Positions 23,095 to 34,331 of a stretch of 64,000 bases of DNA are shown here, one piece after another (position 1 is the first letter of the stretch; each line of letters begins with the position of its first letter). Location: NCBI GenBank assembly GCA_027943335.1, contig BSBK01002088.1, positions 248,001-312,000 on the forward strand. The letters run 5' to 3'. The notes beneath the pieces are model-generated. The model had not been told where the DNA came from and ran no database searches. It saw only the letters and a list, made by a program, of their open reading frames with translations. This DNA comes from Chamaecyparis obtusa. Taxonomy: Eukaryota; Streptophyta; Pinopsida; Cupressales; Cupressaceae. Both the position numbers and the translations under genes were made by a program.

Positions 23095-23529
23095 TTAATT
23101 AACACCTTCAACCCAATATGCATTTTCACAAGATATCTTATCAGTTAGTCTAATCAAACCTTTTCCTCTAATAGGACATGGTGCATCATTACCAAATTTT
23201 ACACTTTTATGTTTGTAATGATGTAAGGTCTCAAACTTATTTTTGTCACCAATCATGTGATGTGAACAACCACTATCAATAATCCATTTATCATTCTTGT
23301 TCACATAGGATATCAATGTATTTTTCTCATCCTCATCAGATTCATCTTTCATTGCCACATAAACTACCTCAATTTCAAAATTGTCACTATCAGTGTCAGT
23401 CTCTTTTTCAACAATATAACAAGATTTCTTACCTTTTCCCTTGTATTCGTTGTTCCATCGATAGTTTCTATCATCTTTTCTATCTTTGTGTTTTCTTTTC
23501 CTTTCATCATCTTTATCCTTTCTGTCAAG
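23095..23529 (-). pseudogene. Copia element C: protease
   Basis: This is the copia aspartic protease with WIIDSGCSHHMIGDKNKF (catalytic Asp at 23275-23277), the canonical DSGC triad, followed by VKFGNDAPCPIRGKGLI. An acidic Ser/Asp/Glu stretch links it to the gag knuckle. It ends at a TAA (23092-23094) inside the conserved VN-x-NLLSVAQL segment, after which the pre-integrase domain continues in the same frame. Confidence 0.88.
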
Positions 23530-24408
23530 ACATCTAGCAGCTATATGACCAACTTTATTACATGCAAAACATATGATAGGGAGTTTACATTTATACTTTC
23601 CTTTTCCCCTTCTCAGTCTTCTATCCATAAGAGCTTCTAGATCTTCTAGGTCTTCATCAGAAGTGTCACTATCACTTGCACTATCACTTTCACTTTCACT
23701 TTCACTAATGCATCTTTCTTTTTATTTATTTGGCTTGTTCAAAACTAGCTATGACTTAAAAGAAGATTCAACATTTCCAATACTTCCAATAGTGAAATTA
23801 TCATAGTTAGAGAGTTCAAAGGCAATTAGCTTACCAACCAAACTTTCCAAAGTAAGCACATTAGCAGAGTTACATCTAGATTCTTGAATAGCTGAGATCT
23901 TAATATCATATATAGGACACAGGGTTCTTAGTACTTTCCCAATTATAGTTTCATCATCAATAATCCCATTAGTTCCTCTAATAGCATTCACAACTTCTTT
24001 TATTCTACTACAATATTGTGCAATGTTTTCACCTTCTTGCATTCTCATTTCATCAAACTTACCTCTAAGACTCTTGGCCTTTTCTTTCAGCACATTCAAC
24101 TCACCACCATAGATCCTTGCAAGAGTGTCCCACATATCCTTTGTAGTAGTGCAGTCCTTAATGTCCTCAAATTCTAGATATCTTAGGGCAAATGCAATTT
24201 CTAGCATTGCCTGATTATTTTCTTGCTTAGCTCTCATTTCCTCGACAATCAAAGGTGCGACAGGTGAGACATAACTATTCTCAATGTAGTACTTTGCAGA
24301 GTTGCCAATACCAGCTAGATGCAGATTCATCAAGCTTTTCCATGCAAGGAAATTTTCTTTGTTCAACTTCGGTACCTCCTTCTTATACATCCTGATCATT
24401 TTCTTCAA
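23530..24408 (-). pseudogene. Copia element C: gag
   Basis: The ATG at 24408 starts MKKMIRMYKKEVPKLNKENF. A UBN2-type capsid domain follows (LAWKSLMNLHLAGIG, DMWDTLARIYGG, LRGKFDEMRMQEGENIAQYC), then two in-frame stops (TAG about 23746, TAA about 23710). A Ser/Glu/Asp-rich run comes next (23640-23710). A canonical zinc knuckle CFACNKVGHIAARC (CX2CX4HX4C, about 23530-23571) binds RNA. The frame is the same as PR, IN, RT and RH. From 24408 to 20119 there are 1430 codons in a single frame. Confidence 0.9.
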
Positions 24409-24454
24409 GCCCCTTTAAACTTGATTTCTGTCAACACTAATAATAAGCAACAAT

Positions 24455-24466
24455 GCTCTGATACCA
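24455..24466 (-). other. Copia element C: primer binding site (tRNA-iMet type)
   Basis: The minus strand reads TGGTATCAGAGC, the standard copia primer site complementary to initiator methionine tRNA, two bases after the LTR end (TATCA then AT). It fixes the element on the minus strand. Confidence 0.95.
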
Positions 24467-24468
24467 AT

Positions 24469-25977
24469 TGATAATATGATTTAGAATAACAAAGAGAGGG
24501 GGTGAATCGGTTGTTCTTAGGTCCTAATGTATAAAACAATCTCAAAAAATTATCCTTAAATCAGATCCAAAACCAAAACAAACTCGATCATTACTAATTC
24601 AATAATAGAAACATCTAACAATGCAGTTCACTACCTAGCTGTAACTTAACTTGTAAAACATAGTAATGTTCAGCTCTAAACATTCACACAAGTATAAACA
24701 CAAGGATTTATAGTGGAAACCCAATTTGGGAAAAACCACTTTGTAACATGCTACTATTATTTTCACTCTTTTGAAGTGAGCTCAGTATAGAGCCAACCCT
24801 GTCAAAGGTTACAATACACACTATCAAATGTGACCCGATTAAAGGATTTTAATCACCCTGTTAAAAGTGAGCCTAGTCATAGGACTTACATACACTCCAT
24901 TAGAATGCAACCTTGTTCAAAGGATATAACATATGACTGTTAGGTCAACCTTTGTCAAAAGGATTTTGACTATTACAATGGTTAGAAAGTAGTAGTAGTA
25001 TTATCTGAAAAATATACAACTCACTTTGCAAATATTAGATCTGATTATGTACACCAATGCTGGTTTACTAACTTTGACACTTTTCCATTTCCATCTTTGA
25101 TCTGCTCGAAACTTTTCTTCAAGCAATCACCACCATTCTACTTCAACCTTTTCTTTCTTATTAAGTCAATAAAACTTTCCTCTTCCAGCATTCTCTATTC
25201 ACCATGTGCATACATATCACAATGTTTAGATTCCCTTATATTTTCCTCAATTAGGTTAACTCATCTTTTTCCACTCAATCTCATTCGTAGATCTTAGGGT
25301 TAGGTCAGATTCATTGAGTCTACCTGCTTTATGTTCTTCGGCTCCTTTTCTAGAATCATCTCAAATGTCACAAAGATTTACAATAAAACATTTTACTATG
25401 CATTTAATGCATTTAATGTTTCCAAACAATCAATAAATAAGTCAACACGTTTTACATAATCCAAGAATTCAACAATGTCGGCCGGCTCCAAAATTAAATT
25501 CTCTTGAAATATAAAATTGTTGATGCTCGGTTAATAATATTATTGTTCACTCGATCTTCATGTAGAACACTTGGTCAATACTTAAAACTATTTCCTCAGC
25601 TTGCACTGTCTTCCTCGACAATTTACTGATACTCAATTGACACTATAATTTTGCTTAGCATATACTAACTCGGTCGACATGAACATCACTCAGCTTAAAC
25701 ATGATTTTTCCATTCTTTTCTCAGTTAAGCCTACCAATTCAGTCTTCAGTCTTACTAAGATAAACAATACATTATCTCATCATAGTGCAACATAGTCAAG
25801 TATACTTTGTAGTATCAAGATAACTCAACCTTTTCCTAGGTGCTATTGTTACCAACCTTTCTTAGCCCCTTAGCAACACTCAAATAGATATAGTATTTTC
25901 CTAAGTAGCAACAGTCTTACCAATTAAGGTTTGACATCAGTGATAATACAACAATTGTTTCAATTCAATTTCCAATA
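24469..25977 (-). mobile_element. Copia element C: 5' LTR
   Basis: This 1509-bp LTR is the direct-repeat partner of 18096-19593. Its outer end reads TATTGG on the minus strand where the other LTR has TGTTGG, so the terminal TG has mutated. The inner end TATCA is adjacent to the primer site. A TCGGCCGGCTCC stretch near 25478 is absent from the 3' LTR (small indel). The CTCGGT-like repeat region (25520-25700) has lost several CG pairs relative to its partner. Confidence 0.9.
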
Positions 25978-27317
25978 ATAGGCACATGTGAAACCAAATG
26001 CCTTTCATACAGACAAGCACCATTTGATAGTACCTAGGCATAGGCACCTTCTCTCACTCCCATCCATAGCCTTTACTAGCACTAATGGCATGGGCAAGGC
26101 ATAAATTAATATTTTTAGTGTTTAAACCCAATTCTCATAAGTTTTAATTAAATTATCACTTGTTAAATAACTCTTCAGTTGGTTATCCTGGTACTAGCCA
26201 CTTAGGGCCCCGACCCTGCACTGAGAGCCACTCACTTAGTGTTCTTAGGTTTTCTACCCTTAACCCACACATCACAAATACATCATACATGAAATAAAAT
26301 ACATCGTAAACACTTTTGAGAACTTACATCAAAAAATAGAAAAGAAAGGGGAGTTTAGGGTTGTTTAGGAAAATTAGGAGCGTTTAGGGAGGCCTAGAAT
26401 AGTCCTGATCCTCCTACACAATCCTAAACCCTAATCCTGCTTCCTACACACATCCTAACCTATTAAAGCATCTAAAAGCACCATATAACCTCCACAAAAT
26501 AAGAAATGAACATAAATAAATTTTATACAAAATTCCATATTTCAAAACACAATGCTCCATAACATCTCCCGTGCCTAAAATTTCATTGAAAACTCAAAAT
26601 CTAGAAGTTTCATCTTAACGCCTATGAAGCTAAAACCTATCTCAAACATCCTGAAAGGTACCTAATTTCCTTATACGAGTATAAACAAACTAAATGTTAT
26701 ACTTGTATAAAAAAACCAAATGTTATACTTCCATAAACAAACCCTAATCCAAACACAACATCAAAATAAAAATAATGCTAACAAACAAACCCTAATCCAA
26801 ACATGACAACAAAATAATACTAACTCAAGATTGTATAAACATGAGATGAAACAATACTAACTTGGGATTGAATCAAACTACACACTACACATTTCATTCA
26901 CCAATATGCGTGATTGTTTGTAGAATGACAAATAATGACAGAAAACTACAATATGACAAAAAATTAAATATAAGTAATCCTACTCTGGACTCACAAATCT
27001 GGGTGGATTGTTTATAGGATCTACACATTTCTACAAGATTGTAGAAAATTAAATTAAATGATTGACAGCTCTGACTCCATAACCCTGCCTCAAATTTGGA
27101 TGAAGAAAGGTGGTACTAAAACAAATATGGACTAGTAAGGTTGGAATAATAGTTCTAAACCCTGGAAGCACTCATGGACATTATGAATAAGAAAGGAGGT
27201 ATAAGGAGAATACTAAGGAGTCTATAGACTCTTACAAATGTAGAAATATTCATAGACATACAACATAGGAAATAATTCCATTTAAACATGATTCTAATCT
27301 CCAAATCACTAATACAG

Positions 27318-27320
<3 letters not shown>

Positions 27321-27388
<68 letters not shown>
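27321..27388. repeat. (TA)34 microsatellite
   Basis: This is an uninterrupted run of 34 TA units in element B. Its length is likely to vary between individuals and is prone to assembly error. Confidence 0.97.
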
Positions 27389-27389
<1 letters not shown>

Positions 27390-28656
27390 CATAAACATTC
27401 TAAAATTTACGTAGACAACAAAACATAGAGAAAATATTCAACCAAACTCTTATCCAATACATATCACAAAAGGGAGTTATCTCTTAGGATGGATTACAAC
27501 CTAGAGTCCTGCGGAGATTCGGTTTGATGAAGAAGGATCCAATCCTCTAAATCTCTTCCAGCACTCCTTCAAGTCCTTCTGGGTGCAATCTCCAGCCTCT
27601 ACTAGAAGTAACCAAATGTCAATCTTAGAGAATAATGAATTCTCTCCTCACTAATATAATTTCCTAAAAATAAAAATGCTCAACCATCCAATATCTCTTC
27701 TTGAATCCAAAATTCATATCCAACCCCCTCTCACACTCTGTATATAGATTGGAGGGAGTAGTTGCATAGGTATTCCAACCAATTCAACTATCCCCCAATT
27801 ATTCATTAATAATAGGGTTTGTAAAACCATTCTCATGAATGGATAAACAATTTTGTTTTAATAAGATTTTAATTGATGTCTCCTAAATTTGAGGATGACA
27901 AAATAGATAAGAAAGATTTTAGGAATACTTTTACTAACTTACTATGGTAATTTACCAAAACAATTTCTGAAATATAAAAATATCATAGACTTACCATAGT
28001 CTCATAATAATTTCCTTCACATAATTAATTTATTATATAATAATAATATATATTTATATATGTATTCATAGGCATATGTGTGCACTCATATGCTTATGGT
28101 ACATATACCATAAGTAAGACACAGTATTATTAATATTACAAATATTTAAATATTATGAATATCATTATTATAAAACATATTATTTATTCATATACTAACC
28201 CATATTATTTACAAAATATAATAGTGATATATATTAGGTAACTACCAACATAAGTTGGAATTTACCACTATTATTAAAACATTATTAATACCATAAATTC
28301 TTTATTATTATTGATATTAAAATCACATGATTTGATCACATACTAACTCATTCCTAACAAGATACACTTGTACAAATAAGTAACTACTAATAAAGATAAA
28401 TTACTAAATCATATCCTCTTATGAACAATAATTCACATCAATAATCTATTAACAAAATTCAACATACCATGAAGACAATTAGAGCTACCATACTCAAAAC
28501 CTCATTCTCAATGAATGAAAAAAACAAGAAACTAGCTACAAGATCCACAAAACCAATAAACTAAGAGGACATAGAAATACATCATCCACACAAGGGACTG
28601 ACTCAGGAACTCCCCACCTAAGGATAAAAGGATTAGAGGTAGAGTTCCTTCCCGTG

Positions 28657-28661
28657 GAACT
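28657..28661. repeat. Target-site duplication of element D, left copy (GAACT)
   Basis: GAACT precedes the 5' LTR. GAACC follows the 3' LTR at 48983-48987. One mismatch in five is consistent with an old insertion. Confidence 0.7.
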
Positions 28662-28784
28662 TGTTGGGTATATTCTTGATTTTCTAAGATTTTTGTCCAA
28701 ATGTTGGTTTAGTCCTCTGGTCTGTGAAGTTTTCCTAGGTACAGGTGTCAAAAGTTCTTCAAAAAATTGTCATAGCCCACTTCA

Positions 28785-28800
28785 AAACCCTAACCCTAGG
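28785..28800 (+). promoter_or_regulatory. Telo-box-like motif in D 5' LTR
   Basis: The sequence AAACCCTAACCCTAGG contains the plant telo-box core AAACCCTA. It is conserved at the same position in the 3' LTR (42605-42620). Telo-boxes occur in promoters of plant growth-related genes and can recruit Polycomb-associated factors. Any role here is inference. Confidence 0.4.
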
Positions 28801-28899
28801 TTTCATTTTTGAAAATGTCAAATTCATGCAAAAGTCCTCATGATTAGCCCTTATTCTTCTATTTCATTGTTATCTTTTTAAGTCACATAAGCTGATTAA

Positions 28900-30130
28900 A
28901 TCATGCACGTGTTAAATGTTTTGTGTTCGCTGAATTGAAAAAGGTCATAGCATGTCTCATATAGTATTTGGTGATTCAGAAAACAATTCAATCTTATGCT
29001 AAGCGTCATTTTAGTCTCGTGGTCTCTAAGTCTCCCAGTGAACACTTCAACCATTCAGTGAACTGGAGAATGTCTTAAAAATGCTAAGTGTTGTCTTTGT
29101 TCACATAGTCTCCAAATATCCGGCGGTTATCAGAAAACATCTAGCAATTCGGCAAATGCATTATCTCCAATTCACGTATTCCTTGGTAGTTCTTTGCTTA
29201 CACTCAATGACTTGGCGACAATGTTTATCGCTCATTCTCTGAATCTAGCGGTTAAGGGAAAAATAACCTAGCGACTTGGTGAATACCTTAGATCATTGTC
29301 AGCATCGATAGTTGTGGTTTAATCTCAGATATTATTGGGTCCTACATGTTTCATTTGGCAAATGAGTGACTGTGTAAAGACTTCTAAGTTTGGCAGCCCC
29401 GACAGTTTGGTATGAAGAATTTGGCAGAACGGGTTGTTTCAAGTGTTCGCTTGTTCTCAGAATAAATTAGTAAGAAGCTAAATGATTTAGTGATTCAGTA
29501 AGTCATGTGGTCGCGGGTTCTCTAGAAGGAAAAGGTAAAGGGCATAATCATTTGGCAAATGCACGAATAAAAGGGTCACCAAAGTTTTGAGTCTTTAGTC
29601 GCTTAATCATGGATTGAAATACTCAGTGTTTAATATGATCTTGCGATTCAGCAAACCCTTTGTTCACTAAATCTCATAATCAAATGACCAAGGATCAAAT
29701 ATTTTAGTGAACTAGCGATAGCCATAGATCATCGACAAGATCAATGGTTCATTTAGAATCTTAGAGTAAAGATGATGGTAAGGTAAAGATTCAATGATTT
29801 AGAGAGTAAAGGCTTCGCCAGTTCTCCAAAAATTTAGCGGTTAAGTGATCTGTTAAGCGAATGTGTGAACCCTTCCTTCGCTGAACCTCCAAAAGATTTA
29901 ATAGTTAGCCAGGACATTAAGAGAATGCAAGATGGCTTTGTTCACTGGTTCACCAAATGATAACTGCAGTCAAGTTCTTGAAGGGTGTCACTGTGTTCGC
30001 TAATTCGTGAAAAGTATCATGAGTTAAGGATTGCATTTCAAGAACCCGCGAAGGCTTTGGTTGCTAGTTCTCTAAATATGTGCTAGGGTTAACATTGCAT
30101 TTAGTGATCACAAGAAGCTTTCAGTCATAG
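28900..30130 (+). repeat. Diffuse CG-containing motif array in D LTR
   Basis: Many imperfect copies of a motif near AGCGATTCRGCGAA occur 40-100 bases apart: agcaattcggcaaatgc (about 29142), tagcgacttggtgaatacc (about 29269), gcgattcagcaaaccc (about 29643) and others. The 3' LTR has the same array, but CG pairs at many sites are TG or CA in one copy or the other. The array has no coding content. It may be a decayed tandem array or clustered regulator sites upstream of ORF-X. Confidence 0.45.
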
Positions 30131-30587
30131 ATTCACTGAATTGACCCAGTTGGAAAAGGTAATAAAAGAAAAGAAAAGGGACCGTTGCCTGCATGGACAA
30201 AGTACAGTATCAAGCTGGAAAGTAAACTAATGAGCCATCCAATCAATTTCAAAGGAAGATTGCATGACGTAAATAGGTTTAAAGTGCAAGATCTTAATCA
30301 TTTGCCTCTTTGCCTTGTTTTCAAGTTTTAAAATCTATCTATCAACATCTGTGCATCGGCTAGCTCCATTTTGAAAATTGGTGACACACAAAATTGAATG
30401 TAGGAGAAATTAAGGAGATTTGCAATGATTGTGGTAGTTGTACACAATTGATCTACATTGATAAATAAGTTAAGCTCATTGTTTCCTATGTCCAAAATCA
30501 TTTGAAGAGAATTGTGTCATTCTGAATCAATTTTTGAGTGCCAAGTGAATCCATTTTGAAGAGATTGAAGATAATTCTATAGCAAAG

Positions 30588-33500
30588 ATGAGTCAACCTG
30601 AGAGAAGCGCAGTGTCTTCCAGCAGTGAAGCAAAATCTAAAGGCGGTGAAGACAAGGGCAAGCCTAATTATTCAGACAAGTTTTTGAAATTGCTACCTAG
30701 TTCCAGTCAGAACAAAAGAGCTCCTGATGACATTTTCAAAGATGTTCTAGGGTTTTGTAGAGATCCTATCACACCAAATACCACAGGTTATACTATCTTC
30801 AACTTCTTTTATAAAAATAGAGATAGTCATATCACTGTATGTAATGCTTGGGCTTTGGGGTTAGGGAAACTAGTAGTGCCTGATGTATTCCTAGATGTAG
30901 ATTTAATTGTTGCTCTAGCTAGGCGTTATGACCCTATTTCTAAGACTATTAGGAAAGAGGACCAGTCAACTTTGGTTACTCTTGATAGGGGTTCATTCAT
31001 GAAGGCTTTTAATGTCTATACATCCACTTCTACTGAAATCAACCTAAGCAAAGAAAAGGAGAGGTACAAGAAGAACATAGGGATAGTGAAGGACCAAATA
31101 ACAAAGCATATCCCAAAACCAGATAAGTATATATCTCCCCTCCCTACTCACATGAATTCCCCTTACCAATTTAAATCCCTTTAGCATTACATGAAGCAAA
31201 CTTGTTATGGGTTGTGTAGGGTTTTGGGAATTGATGGGGATGCAAATATTTTACCAGCTGATCTTTTGATGATTATCCTAGACATCCAAAATTCTTTGGT
31301 TAATACTGACTATGATTACATCTAGTATATCATTGATAGAATGCATGAGGGTTTGATTTCTATCAAGCATAGTAAGAGCCCAATTAAGTTCATGCATTAT
31401 TCTTTGCTAATGCACTTAATTTTGTTCTTCAATATTAATAATTTTGACTTGAACATGCTGAAGCCAAGGTTCAACTTTGAAGGCCAATATAATCTAGTGC
31501 AATTATGGGTGAGGAAGTGGAATTCTACTTCCAATGATAGGAATTTTTGTATCTTTCAGAATTTCATTGTTTATCCTCTTATAAGGAAGTTAGGTGTCAA
31601 TACTACAAGGGTATCCCCAAGGGTCCTTAGGATCCTATGACCAGTACAGTTAATTGGGGTGATTTTTACTTGGGGGAGAATGCTACAATTTTGAGAGTCT
31701 ACGGTTGCCCCCAACCCCCACATCTGTTACCAAAATTTGTGCCTCTAAGGGTTGCTTATTTGGAATTTGTGTGGCAGTTGATGTGGACAGACAGAGAACT
31801 TCTAGCCCCTCACAGGAAGGGTACATTCACACCTAGGCAATTCAAGATAGGTGATTTCCTAGTAGGAAAGAGGGCATTTCCTCAAATTACTGCATGGTTA
31901 AATCAGTTTAAAATGGCTACTGGTGCTTGTAGACATGTAGATCCTGAGGGCTTTATCAAAATTTCCAGGATGCTCTACATCCCAAACATTGGTGTGAACA
32001 AAGAACATGAAGGCTTGGATGAGGAAGATGTAGTCAGAAACATCATTGATGATGATGAGGTCAAAGGAGATGGAACAGGTACTTTGATTTGATAGACTTG
32101 TCAAAACAAGTGATGGTAGCCTAGCTTCCTTTTGAGGGTTTCTTCCCTGACCTTCCCTATTTAGAAAGAATTGACAAGATGATAGAGATGCATGACACTC
32201 TATCAAATCAGTTGGAGAAGTTGATTGATCAGAGTCAACCAAAGAAAATGAAAGACTATTCATCTTCTGATCAACAGGATCTTTCTGATGAGTCACAGGA
32301 AGGGAACAAACCACCACAAATGGAAGATGTACAAAGTGTTAGGCCTATTGAAGACGAACAAGAAATAGGGGATACTCCAGAGCCACCTTTGAAGAAATAG
32401 AGGCTTGAGGTAGGAGAGCCTTCAAGGTAGGAAAAACAAAAGAGAACAATTGATAGAGTGTCTGCTCTAGTGCCAAGTGATAGGGTTTACCATCACCAAT
32501 TGAGAAAAGCAATAAGAGAAGGAAAGAAGGTGGCCACTGATGAAATAGATAAGGAACAGTCCCTGTGGTCAGAAAAGGATATCAGAGAGGTCTATCAGGA
32601 GGAATTTTTGAGTGATGACCAATTTATTAAAATTGATGAATTCAAGAGTTTTCTTGTTTGGAATAAACAACAAGAAGTGAGGAAATTTATACCTGAAGGT
32701 ATGGAGCCAAGTGAAAAAACATTGAGAGCCTTAAATTCTTATGATCCTAGCCTTGATCCCATAACTGCAGATGAAGCTAGACAACTGGTCAAGTCAAGTG
32801 GAATGCTATTGACTCCAGGATGGGATCTTACTTCTACTTTCATCATAGATCAAATAAGAAAGCAACCACAGGGTAGCCTGTTATATGAGGTTCACATTGG
32901 TGATATGATAAGAGGAAGTGGCTATGACCCTAAGTCTCAAGTTGATGCAATGTGGTCCATGGCCCCTAGGACTCAAAAGCCATCCCTATTGAGTATAGAG
33001 GATAAAATGGAAGGGAATCAGATTATTTGGACTGTGCATAATACAACTGACCTTGAAGTTTTTAAGGCAGTAACTCATTGGGCTAACCTGAATGAGGCAA
33101 AAATAGTTCAATTATTTGAAAGATACTCAAAGTTGTTTGAAAGTGCAAACCTGGTGGCCAAGGATAGAGACTTAAAATTGATGAACATCAACCAACTAGA
33201 AGATGAATTGGTAGAGATAAAAGTTAAGCTTGAAGAAGCTTCGAAGGTAGTTATTGTCCCCTCTGTGCAGATTGAGGTCCCAATTCAAATTGATGAAGAA
33301 GTACCTAAGGGACCTACTAAAGATTTGGATAAGATAAGGATAGAGGCATCTTTGTACACCATGTCAAAGATTGTGCAATACAGGTGAGATAAGATAATAG
33401 AGAAAATGGATATAGTTTGTCAATCAGTCAGCCAATTGCACTAGACCAATAGAAAGATAAATGAATCATTGGCTAATTTGGAGCCACTTCATAGTGTTTG

Positions 33501-34041
33501 GTTTAGAAGGAGTTTGTTGTTTGATAAACTTGATAGCCTACAGGAGCATAAGCCTGAGATCCCTGGAGTAGTTACAGAAGTTTTTGAGAAGATTGGCTTA
33601 ATCAATGCTGTTTCAAAGTTTTTTAAAGGTAAGTCCAACCAGGTGAGGGTTAAGTTGTTTATGTTTGATAAACATTATAGAAAGTATCTACCTACGGTAT
33701 GTGATGACAATGGAAACCTGATCAAGTTGGAGGAATGGAAACTGTCAATGGATCAGTTGGTGATTACACAAGATGCTTTCCTTAATAATGACAATACTTT
33801 GGATTTTAAGAGGTGTAATAGCATAATTGACAGTCTTTTTAAAATTGAAAATGATTGCATACACTTTGTGGCAGAAGCCAAAAATATAACTGACTCCATG
33901 TGGGATAAGCAAGTCAACTTGTCACAAGAATTACAGACTTACAACTGGCCATCAGATGATGAAGTAGCGGCTTGGGAGAAGCTAACAATAAAGAAGAAAA
34001 AGAGGCCAGTGGTCCAACTTATAAAGGAAGAGGAAGAATAG
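30588..34041 (+). pseudogene. D ORF-X, 5' LTR copy
   Basis: This is a coding region of about 1150 codons lying wholly inside the LTR. It starts MSQPERSAVSSSSEAKSKGG. Recognisable blocks are FCRDPITPNT and FNFFYKNRDSH, DVDLIVALARRYDPISKTI, ILRVYGCPQPPHLLPKF, TAWLNQFKMATGACRHVDPE, DEARQLVKSSGMLLTPGWD, a coiled coil near 33100-33240 and a basic/acidic C-terminus (KKKKRPVVQLIKEEEE). It has no retroviral catalytic motif, no signal peptide and no clear membrane segment. Stops at 31323, 32398, 32428 and 33385 and a frameshift near 31637 are shared with the 3' copy. The TAGs at 31182, 32122 and 33442 and a one-base deletion near 32062 are private. Function is unknown. G1 has a diverged homologue in the same LTR position. 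Confidence 0.8.
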
Positions 34042-34319
34042 AGTTGCAGATGGCACCTGATCCAGAAATTGAGGGAGAGAGTTTCAAATAAAGGATGATG
34101 TAAGTTAGCTGGAATGGTGGTCATCATTCATGCAGCAAATTCAGCAACTACTCTAAAATATCTTTAGACAAAGATGCCACCTATGGAATTGTTGAGAAAA
34201 GATATTTGTAATGTGTTGTTACAATCTTTTTGTCAGTTTGTATTCTTGTCTCTAGTGTAGGATCTTTTCTAGCCATCCCAAGCTTGTTGCATCCTTTCGA
34301 GGATTCCAAGATGGCTATG

Positions 34320-34331
34320 TTATATATAGTA
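34320..34331 (+). promoter_or_regulatory. TATA-like box in D 5' LTR
   Basis: TTATATATAGTA lies 0.95 kb before the LTR end and 0.28 kb after the ORF-X stop. It is identical in the 3' LTR (48025-48036). A matching box occurs at a similar distance in G1. It is a candidate promoter for the genomic RNA; no transcript data are available. Confidence 0.35.

Larger units (their letters stand above)
25978..28661 (+). mobile_element. Element B, second segment
   Basis: This is the continuation of B between nested elements C and D, starting with the C target copy ATAGG. It has no coding homology. It contains the near-repeat of the 18050 segment (tggtactagccacttagggc near 26190), a long TA microsatellite and very AT-rich DNA at 27990-28400. 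The open stretch on the minus strand at 28536-28751 spans the B/D junction and is chance. Confidence 0.55.

Noticed and set aside
27990..28400. Very AT-rich segment as a possible origin or matrix-attachment region
   Set aside because: Base composition alone does not support either call.
31100..31140. Programmed frameshifting or stop readthrough in ORF-X
   Set aside because: Shared stops could suggest recoding, but there is no slippery heptamer at the offset, G1 reads straight through it, and most private stops fit simple CAG-to-TAG decay.
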